DNA of 64,000 bases from contig CM055096.1 in NCBI GenBank assembly GCA_029204225.1, forward strand, positions 42,741,901-42,805,900, read 5' to 3'. Origin of the DNA: Diphasiastrum complanatum. Taxonomy: Eukaryota > Streptophyta > Lycopodiopsida > Lycopodiales > Lycopodiaceae. The notes under the pieces are model-generated. The model had not been told where the DNA came from. It ran no database searches and worked only from the letters and a program-made list of their open reading frames with translations. This document shows positions 1 to 11,745 of this stretch, piece after piece. The position numbers were made by a program, and so were the translations under genes. Position 1 is the stretch's first letter, and each line of letters begins with the position of its first letter.

Positions 1-621
1 TGATGACGGGCGTTCATCATCGGCTATTCATCATTTTGTGTGCCCGTGATGAATAGCACAAAAAAGGCTATTCCTTTGATGTGGCTCGAGACAACATTGT
101 CGAGTGGATCGGGTAGGCGAGTGGAGATAAAATCTGGCGATGGTGGTGGTGAAGGAAGGAACGTTTGCAATAATGAGTGGTGTGTGGTGAGAGATTCGAA
201 AGCCCTTGATTTAGCTCACCTACTACCATGGTTGCGATCTGGACCCCACAACCAATTTGGTCGTGGAGTGGGTGGGGCCTGGCTTCATACAATCATATTG
301 TAGTTCGAAGGAATCGGGTGCCAATGACGAGCGGCCACATCATAGCCAACTCATAGCCCGTCGATGAATCCAGACGGGTACACACCATAGCCAAGAAGCC
401 ACTCATAGAAACATAGTATTCTTCCAGCCTCCAGGCTTGAATGATCGTGCCGAGCAATTTGAATTTGAATTAGATGCATGCATGGGGAGGACGTTTTTGT
501 CATACCCACCATATGTTAGAGAGCTTTGAAGGTCATAATGAGAGTGAGGGGGAGGGAGGGGTGAGGAGGGTATGAGAAGGGCACAAATTTGTCATCGTGA
601 AGAATGACAAATAGTTAGTGC
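1..621. other. unassigned sequence
   Basis: I see no recognisable gene or element here. Short overlapping open frames on both strands lack any family motif. The stretch around 520-570 is purine-rich (GAGGG-type runs). A CA microsatellite begins at its right edge. Confidence 0.5.
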
Positions 622-642
622 CCACACACACACACACACACA
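622..642. repeat. (CA)n microsatellite
   Basis: About ten uninterrupted CA dinucleotides are seen directly. Confidence 0.9.
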
Positions 643-1619
643 TGCAGTTTTAAACCAAGGCACACATCTGTATACATTTTTGTTCAAACATATTTTTAGC
701 TTTTTCCTTTGCAAATGGGTGACATTTTTTGCAAGCAAAGCGTGACATTTTTGGCGACACAATGTCACATTTTTTACGGCAAACGTGAATTCTCTCTCTA
801 AAGTATCTTTAATATATGATATGTTTTTGGTTTCTATCATACTTAATCAAAATATAGTGCATATTGAATTGATACTTTATTTCATCAATGTCCATGCCTT
901 TAATGGGGGCTACAAAATGTGGGTTATTCATTCATGCCAATATCTTGAAACAGTAAGTCTAAATAAATATTAACGTTGATGAGAGAAAAGTTTCTTTGCA
1001 TCATGTGCACATCATTGAGCATGTAGAGTTGAAAAATAGTGAGAGTTTGAGGAGCTAATCCATCTACAATTACAATTTGAAGAGCTAATCGACAATTACA
1101 AAAGTGAAACCATTTGTTCATCAATTACATTGTAGAATGATAAACACACAAAACCATATGAGATTACACCTGAATGTTACTTTTTTTTGTACTAAAAACT
1201 ATACATTACAAAATTACAACAACACACTTCAGAGTCCATTTGTCACTATTTCCAACACTTGCCTTAATAACAGCTTTATTGGAGTTTTGACATGTCTTAA
1301 GGTACTAGAGCATAGTTCTTTTAAGCAAACATGAATACACATCTCCACATCTTGTACACATTCAGATCTACACATCTTCAAATGCTTTCACGTGATGTAG
1401 TTATATCAAGTGCCTTAATGTGCCCTATGCTTTATCATACTATATGACATCGTCAAGAGCCTTTATTTTATTCGTTGAAGTTATCTATCATTAACTTCAT
1501 TTAAAAGAAATGCTCATCTTTTTAAATGAGTGATTATTTAGCTACTTGAACATTATTTGAGATTAATGCTTGATCATAATCTGAAAACTGTATAAATATG
1601 AACAGCTATTTATACTAAA
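643..1619. other. unassigned AT-rich sequence
   Basis: No gene is recognised. Between about 710 and 780 the phrase TGACATTTTT recurs three times beside GCAAA/GGCGACA blocks. This resembles the GCGACATTTTT phrases in the copia LTR at 1800-2030, so part of this stretch may be decayed LTR sequence. Confidence 0.4.
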
Positions 1620-2143
1620 AAATTAGGTTGTCAAATGCGATCACCAGTTGGCTGGTGATCCGCTGGCATCCATCCGGTTGCTTGTCATTGATTGTTGATA
1701 AGCGGTGAAATTGATCATAAACATTCTGTCTGCATAAATGAATCAAAATTGTAGCTCTGTAGAAATGAACTAAAATAGCCATAGGGCGACACTATCGGAT
1801 TTTTTGCAAAAAATGCAAAAAAGGAGAAGGTTTTTCTTAAATCTCATTTAGGATTCCCCCACACTTTGCCAGAGTCATTTCCTTAACATTTGAGGCTCTT
1901 CTGAAAAAGTGAAAAATGCGACATTATGATTTTACACAAGATTTCTATCAGGCGAAAAATGCGAAAAATGTGACACTGCATTTTTCAACGGGATTCCAGA
2001 CAGGCAAAAAAGACGACATTGTTTCAAACTCCGTGTAATTCTGTAGACTGTGTAAACACACGGGAAAATCCACAGAACTGGATAAACAATGGATGAAGAT
2101 TAAAACCGATTAGTCGATTGGTAAGGAGGAGAATAATCCAACA
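1620..2143 (-). mobile_element. 3' LTR of minus-strand copia element
   Basis: Read on the minus strand, the sequence after the RNase H frame has a purine tract (2144-2154) and then TGTTGGATTATTC starting at 2143. The LTR at 61843 starts TGTTGGATTTATC after a matching purine tract. Both LTRs carry repeated A-rich phrases ending in GCGACA. The 61843 copy is about 878 bp, so this one may extend further left. The left boundary at 1620 is only where recognisable similarity fades. Confidence 0.6.
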
Positions 2144-4491
2144 CTCCTCCTTAATCTGAATCCTTGAATGCCTTGACCTTCAAACTTAGTTTTTCACATA
2201 ATCTTCTATGTGACTCCAAACTTAATGCTTTAGTAAAAATATTTGCTATCATATCTTGCATTCTACAGTACTGCAATCTGACCTCTTCGTTGAGAACTTT
2301 GCTTCTGACGAAATGATACTTCAGTTCAATGTGCTTACTCTTGGAATGAAATCTAGGGCTGGTTGATAAAGCGATGGCACTTTGATTCTCACAAAATAAT
2401 GTCGTCGGAGCATATTGATTCAAACCGATATCTGATAGTAAGTTCCTCAACCAAATTGCTTCCTTTGTAGCTTGAGAGGCTGTGATATACTTTGATTCAG
2501 TGGAAGATAGAGCTATCGAAGATTGCTTGCGACTGTTCCAAGAAATTGGACCATTGTTGAGGAAGAAGGTAAATCCGGAAGTGGATTTACGAGTGTCTAC
2601 ATCTCTGGCCCAACTCGCATATGTGTAACCAATGAGAAAATTGAGTTTGTTGTTCCAACTACTCCATAACAAATGCAAAAGTCCATAGTAGCTCGAAGAT
2701 ATCTCATGACTCTAATAAGAGCCTTCCAATGTGTTATACCAAGATTAGTCATAAACTGACTGAGAGAGCTGACTGCAAAAGCTATGTCTGCTCTGGTACA
2801 AATCATGGCGTACGTAAGAAATCCTATAATAGAATGGTAAGGATACTCACACATCTGCTGCTTCTCATGAATTGTTTGGGGACACTGGTCCTTTGACAAT
2901 CTGAGTACTGGTTCCATGGGTGAGAGAGCCAACTTGCAATTCATCAGATTATATTCGATTAACATGTTGTAGATGTACCTCTGTTGTGTAATGTAGACCA
3001 ACTTCTGTTTTCTGTCTCTGTGGATTTGTATACCAAGGCAGAAATGAGCTTCGCCCAATTCGGTCATGTCGAATTCAAAAGATAGCATTGTCTTGGCTTC
3101 TTTTAGCAGATCGGTACTATTGCTGAAAAACAATGTATCATCCATGTACAAAGTGATAATGATAAAAGACTACTACAGCGGCTTTGAAGTAAACGTTTGA
3201 ATATGAAGAGCTAGGTGTATAGTCGTGATCAATAAGAAAAGTATTGATCCTTTGAAACCATGCTCGAGCAGATTGCTTTATGCCATAAAGTGCCCTATGG
3301 AGTTTACAAACATGATTGTGCTGACCCTCGATAATATAACCTTCAGGTTGCACCATGTAAATGTCTTTTTCGATAACTCCATTGAGATATGTTGTCTGTA
3401 CATCCATTTGATGTATTTCCAAATCTGCTGCAGCGACAAATGATAGCAAACTTCGAATAGAAAAATGTTTGACTACTGGACTGAAAGTCTCAGTGTAACC
3501 GACACTGTATACCTGAGAAAATCCTCTGGATACAAGTCATGCCTTTCTCCTATTGATGCTTCCATTTGCTACTTGACTTTCAAAATCCATTTGCAATCAG
3601 CTACGTTTCTGCTGGCAGGTAATTTGACAATCGTCCATGTCTGGTTCTTGATAAGAGATGAATACTCTTTATCCATAGCTTCTTTCCAGAGATCTAAATC
3701 AGGCTGAGTGAGTGCCTCTTGGACAGATGTCAGTGCTTGAACAAGATAATCTACAGACTCGTCGATATACCGGTTAGGTGGTCTGCTAGTCCTTGAAGAT
3801 CTTCTGGGTAATACAAGAAGTTGATTATTTCCATCATACTATAGTTGCTAATCTGCAACATCATCATCTTCTAATTCGTCTTTGATTTGTTGTTTGTCAA
3901 GAGTAGAGGATCTTGGACCTTCAATAGGAATAGTCAACTGAGGAACTGGAAAGTTCAAAGCATCAAGGGAATCTGATAGGTTGGCTACATGGGGACTGCC
4001 CTTTCCCTTGAGGTCTTGAAACTAATCTTCGATGAAGATGACATTCCGACTAGTGAATATCTTCGACTCGATGGGATAGAACAACTTGTAGGCTTGATCT
4101 GAAGTAGTGTAGTTGATAAAACACACTTGATACTCTGGAAGTTGAGCTTCTTCTTGAGATCACAAGGAATCTGCGTAAAGGCAGTACATCTAAAAACTCA
4201 TAAGTTTGATAAAGAAGGTTTGGTACCTGTCCAAACTTCAAATGGTGTTTTGTCTGAGAGGCCTTTAGTAAGACATCTGTTCTGAATCCAAGTTGTTGTT
4301 GAAACAGTTTCAGCTCAGAAGGACTTCGAAAGTGCCACATGTGATAACATGCACTTTGCCGATTCAACTAAGGTTCTGTTCTTTCTCTCAGCAAGACCAT
4401 GTTGGAATGGCAAAGTGGAGCCACAACCACGCTCAAAGAAATCCCATAAGTAGAAGTGGGACTTTGTTCAAAGTGGATATAAGTGGTAAAA
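2144..4491 (-). pseudogene. decayed copia pol: integrase end, reverse transcriptase, RNase H
   Basis: This is a Ty1/copia polyprotein on the minus strand, broken by frameshifts and stops. From 5' to 3' (right to left) I can read the integrase C-terminus (about 4420-4320: GLAERKNRTLVESAKCML), the start of the RT domain (about 3710-3560: DLWKEAMDKEYSSL), RT core motifs (3449-3138: QMDVQTTYLNG, LHRALYGIKQSARAW), the polymerase box YMDD near 3145 (copia usually has YVDD), and RNase H (2678-2151: GYTYASWARDVDTRKSTSGF, SSTESKYI, CENQSAIAL, and FTKALS near the end). Frames change near 3150 and 2600-2680. The element is cut at about 4480-4491, where a plus-strand copia LTR begins, so gag, protease and its own 5' LTR are missing. 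It is not functional. Confidence 0.9.
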
Positions 4492-4727
4492 TGTCTAAGT
4501 GTTTAATGTCCCCTGGTACCAACCCCTTTGCGGGTAAGGGGGAGCACTTGGATTCGTGGGCGGCTAGGCGCTAGGGGACGGGATCCCGGAACACAGCTCA
4601 TGAAAGAGGCAAAAGGCTCCATGATTTTGGTGCAACCTTTGATCCAGAAAGGTTAAGTTGCATCACGATGTAACCTTTGAACCAGAAACGTTAAGTTGTA
4701 CCCGTGAAGGCCCACCGAATTCCTACA
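4492..4727 (+). mobile_element. 5' LTR of plus-strand copia element
   Basis: The sequence runs from a TG at 4492 to CA at 4726-4727, immediately before a canonical plant copia primer-binding site. That fixes the right end. The left end is inferred from where the minus-strand integrase homology stops. Inside it, 4630-4666 and 4667-4703 are two tandem copies of a 37-bp unit (GTGCAACCTTTGATCCAGAA and a close variant). The block 4510-4590 is strikingly GC-rich against the window background. Confidence 0.6.
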
Positions 4728-4740
4728 TGGTATCAGAGTT
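4728..4740 (+). promoter_or_regulatory. primer-binding site, initiator Met-tRNA type
   Basis: TGGTATCAGAGTT differs from the standard plant copia PBS TGGTATCAGAGC only at its end. It directly follows the LTR and lies about 145 bases before the gag ATG. Confidence 0.85.
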
Positions 4741-4883
4741 ATTTTCTGTAGCTTGATAAGCTTCCGCAGTAACAAGACTCTACTAGCCGATAGAGTAATT
4801 GTCTTCTTGTTCTGTGATTAAGCACCAAATTTCCATACTTAAGTCACTGATAATTATTCCTATCACCTAGACTAATCCTCCAC

Positions 4884-6874
4884 ATGGATTTCCAAGGAAA
4901 AGCCAGTCCTATCATGGACAAGCTTGATGGAACCAATTACCATCTGTGAAAATCTAAGATGAAAATAGTGCTAATTGCTAAAGAATTATATGATGTTATT
5001 ACAGGTGCAGAGGGGAAACCCAAAGCTGATGATGCAGCAATCGCCAGATGGAAGCTGATGGATGACAAAGCATTCGCACTGATCATCCTCAACATTTCGG
5101 ATACTCAGATCAGCCATGTATCTGAAGCCCAGACATCCAAAGAAGTCTAGAACATCTTGAGCACATTATATGAAGTGCGAAATATAGCTTCCAAGCTACA
5201 TCTCAAGAAAAAATTTTACTCCCTCAAGATGAGGAATGGTGATTCTTTGCGGAATAACATAAATCAAATCAAGAACATGCTGAAGCAAATGGCCACTGTT
5301 GGATCTATCATAGACGATTAAGACGCAGTGATGCAACTGCTTACAAGCTTACCAAGCTCATACGACAGCTGGGTGATGATCATCACGACACATCCAGAAT
5401 TGACACGCAGGAACGAAGCCTCTAGTTCCTTAGCTGATTCTCACGCTTTGTACACCAACAAGAGCATGACTAAGTAGAAAAAGAAGAAAGGCTCGAAGCA
5501 ATCAAAGCAAGACCAGAAACTAGCACAGCACAAAGAACAGTCGAATCCGCAGACAAAGACGAAGTTTTTTTGCAGATATTACAAACAAAACAACCACAAA
5601 ATTCAAGACTGTCGGATACTACAAGCAAAGAACAACAGCAAGGGACAGTCGAATCAAGTGGCCAATGCAGCCATAGAAGCTCCACAGCCCATTCAAGAAA
5701 CGGATCTTGATGCCTTCATGACCAGCCATCAAGGAGCATCCAATGACAGTTCTTGCTTCCTGGAGTCCAGTGCCACTCAACATATGACCAGTCTCATTGG
5801 TTGTTTCGAGTCCTATACACCCTACAGTACCAACAAATACGTTCACCTTGGCGATAATAGCACACAAGCTATTAAAGGTGAAGGTACTGTAAGATTCAGC
5901 TTTGCAAGTGACCAATCTAAGCTACTTTCCAAAGTCCTATATCTACCCAACTTATCTGCGAATCTCCTCTCTGTAAGCAAAAATCATAGATCTAGGACAT
6001 AAAGTAGAATTCGAATGTGATCAGTGCAAAGTACTTGATAAGACAGGCACTCAAAAAGAGACATGGATACTTGCATAGATTAAGTCATTGCTTTTCTGCC
6101 TCTAGTCAGGCACTCAGTACTTCTATTCATGCAAATAAAAGTTTACTTTGGCATTATAGACTTGGTCACTTGAATCATGTTGTTGTACAACAAATGTCTA
6201 AATATTCTATTGTTCTTGATCTAGACTATTCTAGTGATAAAGTCGAGTTACTTGTCTTTCAAGATTGTCTAGTTGGTAAACAGACTAGGAAACCATTTAG
6301 ATCAAGCCATCAGCATACCATTAGAAGATTGTTAGATGTTGTACATACATAAATTTGTGGCCCGATGAAAAATCCTTCTCTGAAGGATGCAAAGTATTTC
6401 ATAACTTCTATTGATGAATTCTCCATAAGGAGTATAGTGTATTTTATCAAGAAGAAATCAAAACTTTCAATTGCTTCAAAATCTTCAAGGAGCATGCAGA
6501 AAAGGAGACTGGAAGGACGATCAAGTTCCTAAGGTCAGACAATGGTGGACAGTACATCTCTACTGAATCTAAGGAGTACTGCTAGAGCCAAATCATTGAG
6601 CAACAATTCATCACTCTTTACAGTCCTCGGTCTAATGGCTTAGCCTAGAGAAAGAACTGTACCCTAGTTGAATCAACTAAATGTATGCTAGCGCATGCAT
6701 TGCTGCCCAAGAGCTTTTGGGCCGAAGTTGTCTCCACTGCAGCTTACATCCAGAACAGATGTTCGACCAAGGCCCTCTCAAGAAAGACACCCCATGAGGT
6801 GTGGACACGCTCTAAGCCTTCTGTGAAGAACCTAAGAGTGTTCCAATGCGTTGCCTATGCATAGATCCTGAAAG
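4884..6874 (+). pseudogene. decayed copia gag-protease-integrase
   Basis: The gag start is the ATG at 4884 (MDFQGKASPIMDKLDGTNYH). The Gag domain reads on to about 5480, interrupted by single in-frame stops. A zinc knuckle near 5570 is damaged (C-RYYKQNN-H-KIQD-C: the second Cys is Tyr and the usual Gly is Asn). The protease active site near 5765 reads LESSATQHMTS, where D-S-G-A is expected. The integrase follows from 6017: the zinc-binding HYRLGHLNH part is present, but its first Cys is Phe (VFQDCLVGKQ). The catalytic-core region then continues through several stops to VWTRSKPSVKNLRVFQC near 6840. No reverse transcriptase follows. The copy is dead and 3'-truncated. Several stops replace an expected Trp (for example the tga in CTGTGA at 4948). 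Confidence 0.9.
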
Positions 6875-6912
6875 CATTAGAGGAGTTTTCAATATCAAAA
6901 AGACCCTTTAAG
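6875..6912 (+). repeat. MITE-family terminus fragment
   Basis: CATTAGAGGAGTTTTCAATA and the following A-rich GACCCTTT closely match the terminus at 28457 and, less closely, the one at 60752. It sits exactly where the copia integrase reading ends. The matching inverted end was not found, so this is a partial copy. Alternatively the copia reading may continue through it by chance (a degenerate CxVGY motif follows). Confidence 0.5.
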
Positions 6913-7389
6913 GAATGCCATGTAGGATATAGAAAAATATCAAAATAAAAAAAACAATATTGTTTATTTGCTTGCCCACACCACTCCCAAGGCCTCCCCA
7001 ACTCCCAATGATCTAACCACAGTGTCTATAGTCACAGTTAAAAACTGTTAACAGTTCGCAGTATAACTTACTAAATTCAAAAATATTCCCTCCATTGGTA
7101 ACGAAAAGGGCAATATTTTCACTAGATCTAGAATATGACTGCCACCCCCAAATTTGAATCAGAAAAAATTGCAAAATGTTTACATATGCATTCCTTCCAC
7201 GAGAATGGAAATATGGGTGCCATCTCCAATTATGAATGCCATCATCACTTTGGAATGGAAATATGAGCGCCAACTACCTATTGGAATGAAAAAATGAGCG
7301 ACATTTTCAAATTTGAATTAAGCATACAAGCATGGAGTTTGGATTGATCGTACATAGTATATAATATAATCAAAGATGAGTGCTTTGTT
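6913..7389. other. AT-rich spacer with short degenerate tandem repeats
   Basis: No gene is recognised. Between about 7090 and 7310 a degenerate unit of roughly 55-60 bp recurs, with the phrase GAATGGAAATATG(A/G)G(C/T)GCCA appearing at 7194 and 7252 and a variant at 7284. It lies directly upstream of the transposase-type gene and could be a subterminal repeat region of that element (inference). Confidence 0.4.
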
Positions 7390-7449
7390 TTGCTTCATAG
7401 AATCTGGTCATAGTACTTTGATGCAACTGATTACTCTATTATTTTTTCT

Positions 7450-8071
7450 ATGATGACATTGTATCATCTACATGTGGATATCCCTATTGATTTGGCACCT
7501 TTGCAGAGAAGAGGAGGCAAAGGAGTTCAAATATTTGCTGAGGATCGTTCTCGTTACAGGGCAGAAGGAAAACAAAACTTGGATTTGTGGATAGATGGAA
7601 CATTATATCCACAAGATCCAAGCACTTTGACACATCCCATGTTCTCTTCAATAACTCATTTAGTTACATGGATATGCAATGGACATAGTGGATTACTAGG
7701 ATATTGTGAAAGATTGCAGAACCATGGAAACAACTTTATATGAATAAAGTTCACTTTTTAGAAGGTGAGTTAATTCGGATATCCTCTTATTGTCAGAATA
7801 GAGATTGTCATCTCCAAAAGACATTAGAAGAAAATGAACAACTTAAAAAAAATAATGAATCATTACAGAAGATAACAATCGATATCAAATCAGAACTAGA
7901 GCAAATGCAATCAGTCTTATAGTCTATTTGTATTGAAAACTTACAAGTATTGAAGGATGTGGATTTGGCAAAGAAGAAGGCTGAAAGTAAGAAGCGAAAG
8001 CAAAAAAGTTGCAAGGATATTCAAACGCTTTCAAAAGGAGGTTATCAAAATAGAAGGATCTGTGCATTCAA
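7450..8071 (+). pseudogene. possible 5' exons of the transposase-type gene (coiled coil)
   Basis: Two open stretches, 7450-7740 and 7740-8071, precede an intron and the transposase domain. The first is unrecognised. The second encodes a Glu/Lys/Gln-rich coiled coil (residues about 20-60 after the ATG at 7740), crosses one TAG at 7921-7923, and continues as a Lys-rich segment (KKKAESKKRKQK, near 7970-8005). It reaches a plausible donor AA|GTAAGC near 8070. The intron 8072-8167 ends in a long pyrimidine run and TTTGCAG. Assignment to the downstream gene rests on strand, spacing and these splice signals, not on recognised homology. Confidence 0.45.
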
Positions 8072-8167
8072 GTAAGCATATTCTGATTTTTGTAAGTTTT
8101 TCAATGACATTTGGATTTAATTTCAGCTATGGTGATATTATGTTAACTATCTGTTTTTTTTTTGCAG

Positions 8168-10030
8168 ATCTGCATTAGTAGCTCCTCGAAATATTTAAGA
8201 CAATGCTTCACTAGGAATGTCATTGGGCACAATATTGACTTGCAAATCCACTGAGTGCATCATGATGAACAATAGGATTTCAAATGTAAAGTGTAAAATA
8301 GCAGAGTCTTTGATGGTGGACATTCAAAATTTTTTAGATAAGACTATAGTTCAGGGTGCTTGTGATTTTGCGGGTATTAGCAGGGAAGCATATGCAACAA
8401 TATTTAAACTAATTAGACAAGCTTTTAAGCAAGTTCAAATTAGAAAAGTCCCAATCCCTAGGACATATCACTTGAAGAAAGAGAGGGATAAATTAAACAT
8501 AGGTATGCGTAAGATCACTGGAACTCCATTTCATATTGAGGAGGTGTATGAAACTGATGGAAGATCGATATTCTATAATTCATCAAACAATTTATTTGTT
8601 GATCTAAATTACTTGATGAGATACATCATCACATTCTATGATATAACCTATGAAAAGGTGAATGGCAAAATAATCATAGTACTTAAGCTAGATGAGTCAG
8701 AAATTGTGAAAGGACAGAAGATGGAGAGGGTTAGTATAACTCTCATGAATGGTGCTCTATCACAAATAGAGAACCAAGAAGATTTCAGATTCAGTGTCCA
8801 GTCAGAAAATGATATATGGTGGTTGGTAGCATTTCAGGTAACTAGCCTCATTATTACATTACATTCATTGAATAGTATTAATACATTGTAAATTAGGTCT
8901 GATTAATTTTTTTGGACACGTGCTAAAAGAGGATCATGATATATTATCATGGATATTCTCAAGGACATCTTATCCTAGGATCATCAAGGACCATATGGAT
9001 GGAGGACTTCTCAATGTTCCAGGAGTTGGAGACTTCAATGTTGAATGGCACTTAGCAGGTGATTTGAAAACATTGAAATGTATGTATAATGTCTCTCATG
9101 GTGCTACATCAAAACACCCTTGTTTGTACTGCATGAAAATGGCAAAAGATGTAACTAGGAGTACAGGAATTACTAGAGAATATGCAAATCCAAACTGGAA
9201 GCCTGTGCTGCCTATCCCCTTAAAAAATGTGCATGTTTGCACTCTTCATGTAGAAGTTAGATTAATAGAAAAGATCATTTATCTTCATATAGTTTTTGCT
9301 TGGAATAATAAGCCAGCATCATTAGCAAATGAAGCTATCTCTCGATTAGAAGATGTTTTATCAAAAGCAGGACTCCATAAAGGACATGTCAAAATTCAAA
9401 AAGATGAAAAGCTTTCAGGAAAGAATGGGAACATGCCAACTAAGCCAAGCATAGGAGGAGCAAAAGCACGTCGTTTCCTATCAAATCATACTGGTAGGGG
9501 TTCTAATATTCAACACTCAGTCTGGACAAATATTATTGCTGCTACTCAGGACTTCGAGAAAGACGGCAAAACCAGAGTACTAAAAGTTGATGTATGGAAA
9601 AAGCTTGATAGTATGATTGCTATTTTAAGAAAAGAAAAATACTCTGATATTGATAAGAAAGCTGTCCAAAGGACTTGTGTCGAGTTTGTTAATGTAGTAT
9701 CAAAAGCATGGGGAGATGATCACATCACTCATGACATGGTTAGTATTAAATTCTTAAATGCTTTCAAATTTTCATATATATTTAGATCCAAACATAAGAC
9801 TAACATTATGATTTTGACATATGCAGCACATACTAAGAGATCATACATCATTTTTTGCAAATACATATGGAAGCTTGAGTATATGGTCATCACGAGGGAT
9901 GGAGAAGTCACACTAGCAAGCACGAGCAGCATTTCATCGAAATACACAACATGGGGGAACCAATGAAAAATGAAACTACATTTGTCAATTGTTTCAGTGG
10001 TTCTACCGCAGAGTTCAGATTTGACATATA
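8168..10030 (+). pseudogene. DDE-type DNA transposase-like gene, spliced and decayed
   Basis: The order of motifs matches a eukaryotic DNA-transposon protein family that I recognise by pattern but cannot name. First acidic site: VLKLDESEIVKGQ (Asp at residue 159 of the 8217 frame). Second: HLAGDLKTLKCMYN (8920 frame, Asp48), followed by a CX2C knuckle, KHPCLYC (Cys68, Cys71). Then a Leu/His-rich helix, VHVCTLHVEVRLIEKII. At 9739 a donor GTTAGT and at 9825 an acceptor ATGCAG remove an intron, after which the frame reads a family-type C-terminus (GSLSIWSSRGMEKSH, Glu a candidate third catalytic residue). In that spliced frame there are stops at 9914-9916, 9971-9973 and near 10022. Another intron is likely around 8838-8929, but its acceptor is unresolved. 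The gene is probably inactive. Confidence 0.7.
9739..9825 (+). other. probable intron in transposase gene
   Basis: GTTAGT at the left and a pyrimidine-containing ...TTTTGACATATGCAG at the right. Removing it joins HITHDM to HILRDHTSFFANTYGSL, which restores the family C-terminal pattern. The unspliced frame loses it. Confidence 0.65.
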
Positions 10031-10231
10031 ACAAAGTCCACACAATACAACAAGTTTAGAAAAGCATGCAAGTTTATACAGGAAGAGAAAATTAGATGAT
10101 TGTTGAGTAGAAGATCATCATTGTCATCAAATCATGACATGTTCAGAATTGCTTTGCAAATTCATTGAACAAGAAAGGAGAAATACTCAATGTAAATATT
10201 GATTGTATTATATCAAAATACAAAGTGTCAA
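10031..10231. other. 3' flank between convergent genes
   Basis: No gene is recognised. The transposase remnant ends on the left and the minus-strand unknown gene ends on the right, so this is a convergent 3' region. Confidence 0.4.
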
Positions 10232-11745
10232 CTATTCATCATCAGATCTTGTGTCAAATTCTATGGCAGTATTGTCATGAAGAAATTCTCTGCTAGCGTA
10301 TGCATCTAATAGATGTGCATTATCCTTATTTCCACTAAGCTCAATATAAGTGGAATACAATGAATAATGGGAGCTCCTAAGGAACATTCCCATCAGTAAA
10401 GCCTAAAATGTTCAAAACATAAGATCTTTTGACAAAAATGATCTTATTTGTCTTTACAAATTTATGTCCTCCTAGGTAAAATGATAAAGCTTTAACTGCC
10501 ATTATAAGAGTCTCCCCAACTGGGCTCAGCTTGGAATGAGCAATACAGATCTCATTCTTCAGGAAATGCCTAAGATAGTGGCCAAGTCCACTATCTCTCT
10601 AGAAAGACGATGTGTGTTGTCTGAAACCACCTCGTCTCGCAGCAAAATCATCTATTATGAGAGCATCCTACACTAGAAAATATGCTAGCAAAAACACATT
10701 CAGTGATTAGAAATATCGTAATGCAAGGAAGTTTAAACACTTACACATTCTTCATCATCAGCAGCAACCATATCAGGATGATCAATATAATGACCACGTA
10801 CTGAACTGGAATCATCCGTGAAATGCAATAATGATGGACGAGGGAAGCCCATCTGGGATTGAAATGCCGTGAATTCTTCATCGGATGGTCTATCTCACCC
10901 ATCCTCAACTATATTTGATAAAGTCTTAGTCAAGCATTCTTCACTAGTCATAATTCCCTCCTCATCATCAAAATCAATACCAGCAACAAGATCATCTGTT
11001 TCAAAATCGACGCAGTCGGAGAATTTGGAAATTGTGCCGGATAATAAACATAGAACCTCGTCTTCACGATAGTTAAAAAATTTACATAGATCAGTAGTAG
11101 TAAAATATACATCGTCATTAATATAATATATAGGCAAATTGAATAGACATTTAGACTCCTCTATAGGGTTGGATTCATCAGCAGATGTATTTTGGCCAAT
11201 AAAAGAATCACGTAGAAAATCAATATATATATCAATAAAGTCACTTTCCTTATCAGGAGTGTCGATAAGAAAGTGACTAATATCCTTATAGCTGACTGAA
11301 CGGAGGATGATGCAAAAGGAGGGTCAGCAACAGAAATTTCATCATCATATGGGATCTGAACTAACATGAAAAGTACGAAACCACTCTGATATTCAACCAA
11401 TCGACATTTCTTGTTGCAATAAGGACACAGTGAACTGCTTTTGAAAAGATCAAACAATTTGGTGAATATTCTATCCAGTCTATGTCTGAAAGCTGGGAAG
11501 AAATGAACCAAATCAGTATAATGCATGTATTGGAGTGAACCTATGGAAAAAACAGACTTTCTAAGTATATCTCTGAATCTGACATAATGTTCATAAAATA
11601 CGTCAGAATTTGGTTGTGCAGTCTTGAAAACATGTAGATATGGTCTGAATAGGCTGTGGAAGAAGTCTAGGTTTTCAGTAATCCCAAATTCACTAAGAAA
11701 TGGACTCAAGCCTGAATCTCGTGAGGGTCCTGAGGAAGAGGCCAT
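10232..11745 (-). pseudogene. unknown spliced gene with a CX2C motif and acidic regions
   Basis: I do not recognise this protein. The ATG is at 11745 (MASSSGPSRDSGLSPFLSEF). Residues about 15-140 are aromatic-rich with a CPYCNKKC motif (near 11430-11410). A one-base frame slip near 11290 is needed to continue into SYKDISHFLIDTPDKESDF, and the frame then runs open to about 10890, with Asp/Glu-rich stretches near 11000 and 10750. One TGA (near 10888) interrupts it. An intron 10744-10668 (donor GTAAGTG, acceptor TGTAG) joins the next exon. A second, very short intron 10457-10403 (GTAAAG...TTTTAG) restores frame into the last exon, which ends with TAG at 10232. It is transcribed divergently from the histone gene. 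It could be an accessory gene of the neighbouring transposon. One frameshift and one or two stops suggest it is dying. Confidence 0.55.
10668..10744 (-). other. intron in the unknown minus-strand gene
   Basis: On the minus strand it begins GTAAGTGTTTAAAC and ends TTTTCTAGTGTAG, a good plant GT-AG intron of 77 bases. The flanking frames join as DDEEC / DALIIDDFAARRGG. Confidence 0.65.

Noticed and set aside
3130-3150. YMDD box suggesting a viral reverse transcriptase
   Set aside because: The surrounding domain order and RNase H sequence are copia. YMDD is a single-residue variant of the usual YVDD.
3465-3707. Plus-strand open frame within the copia RT region
   Set aside because: It is the opposite-strand shadow of the minus-strand RT, whose motifs are clear.
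4500-4600. GC-rich stretch resembling rRNA or tRNA sequence
   Set aside because: No tRNA arms or rRNA core motif can be drawn, and it lies inside an LTR.
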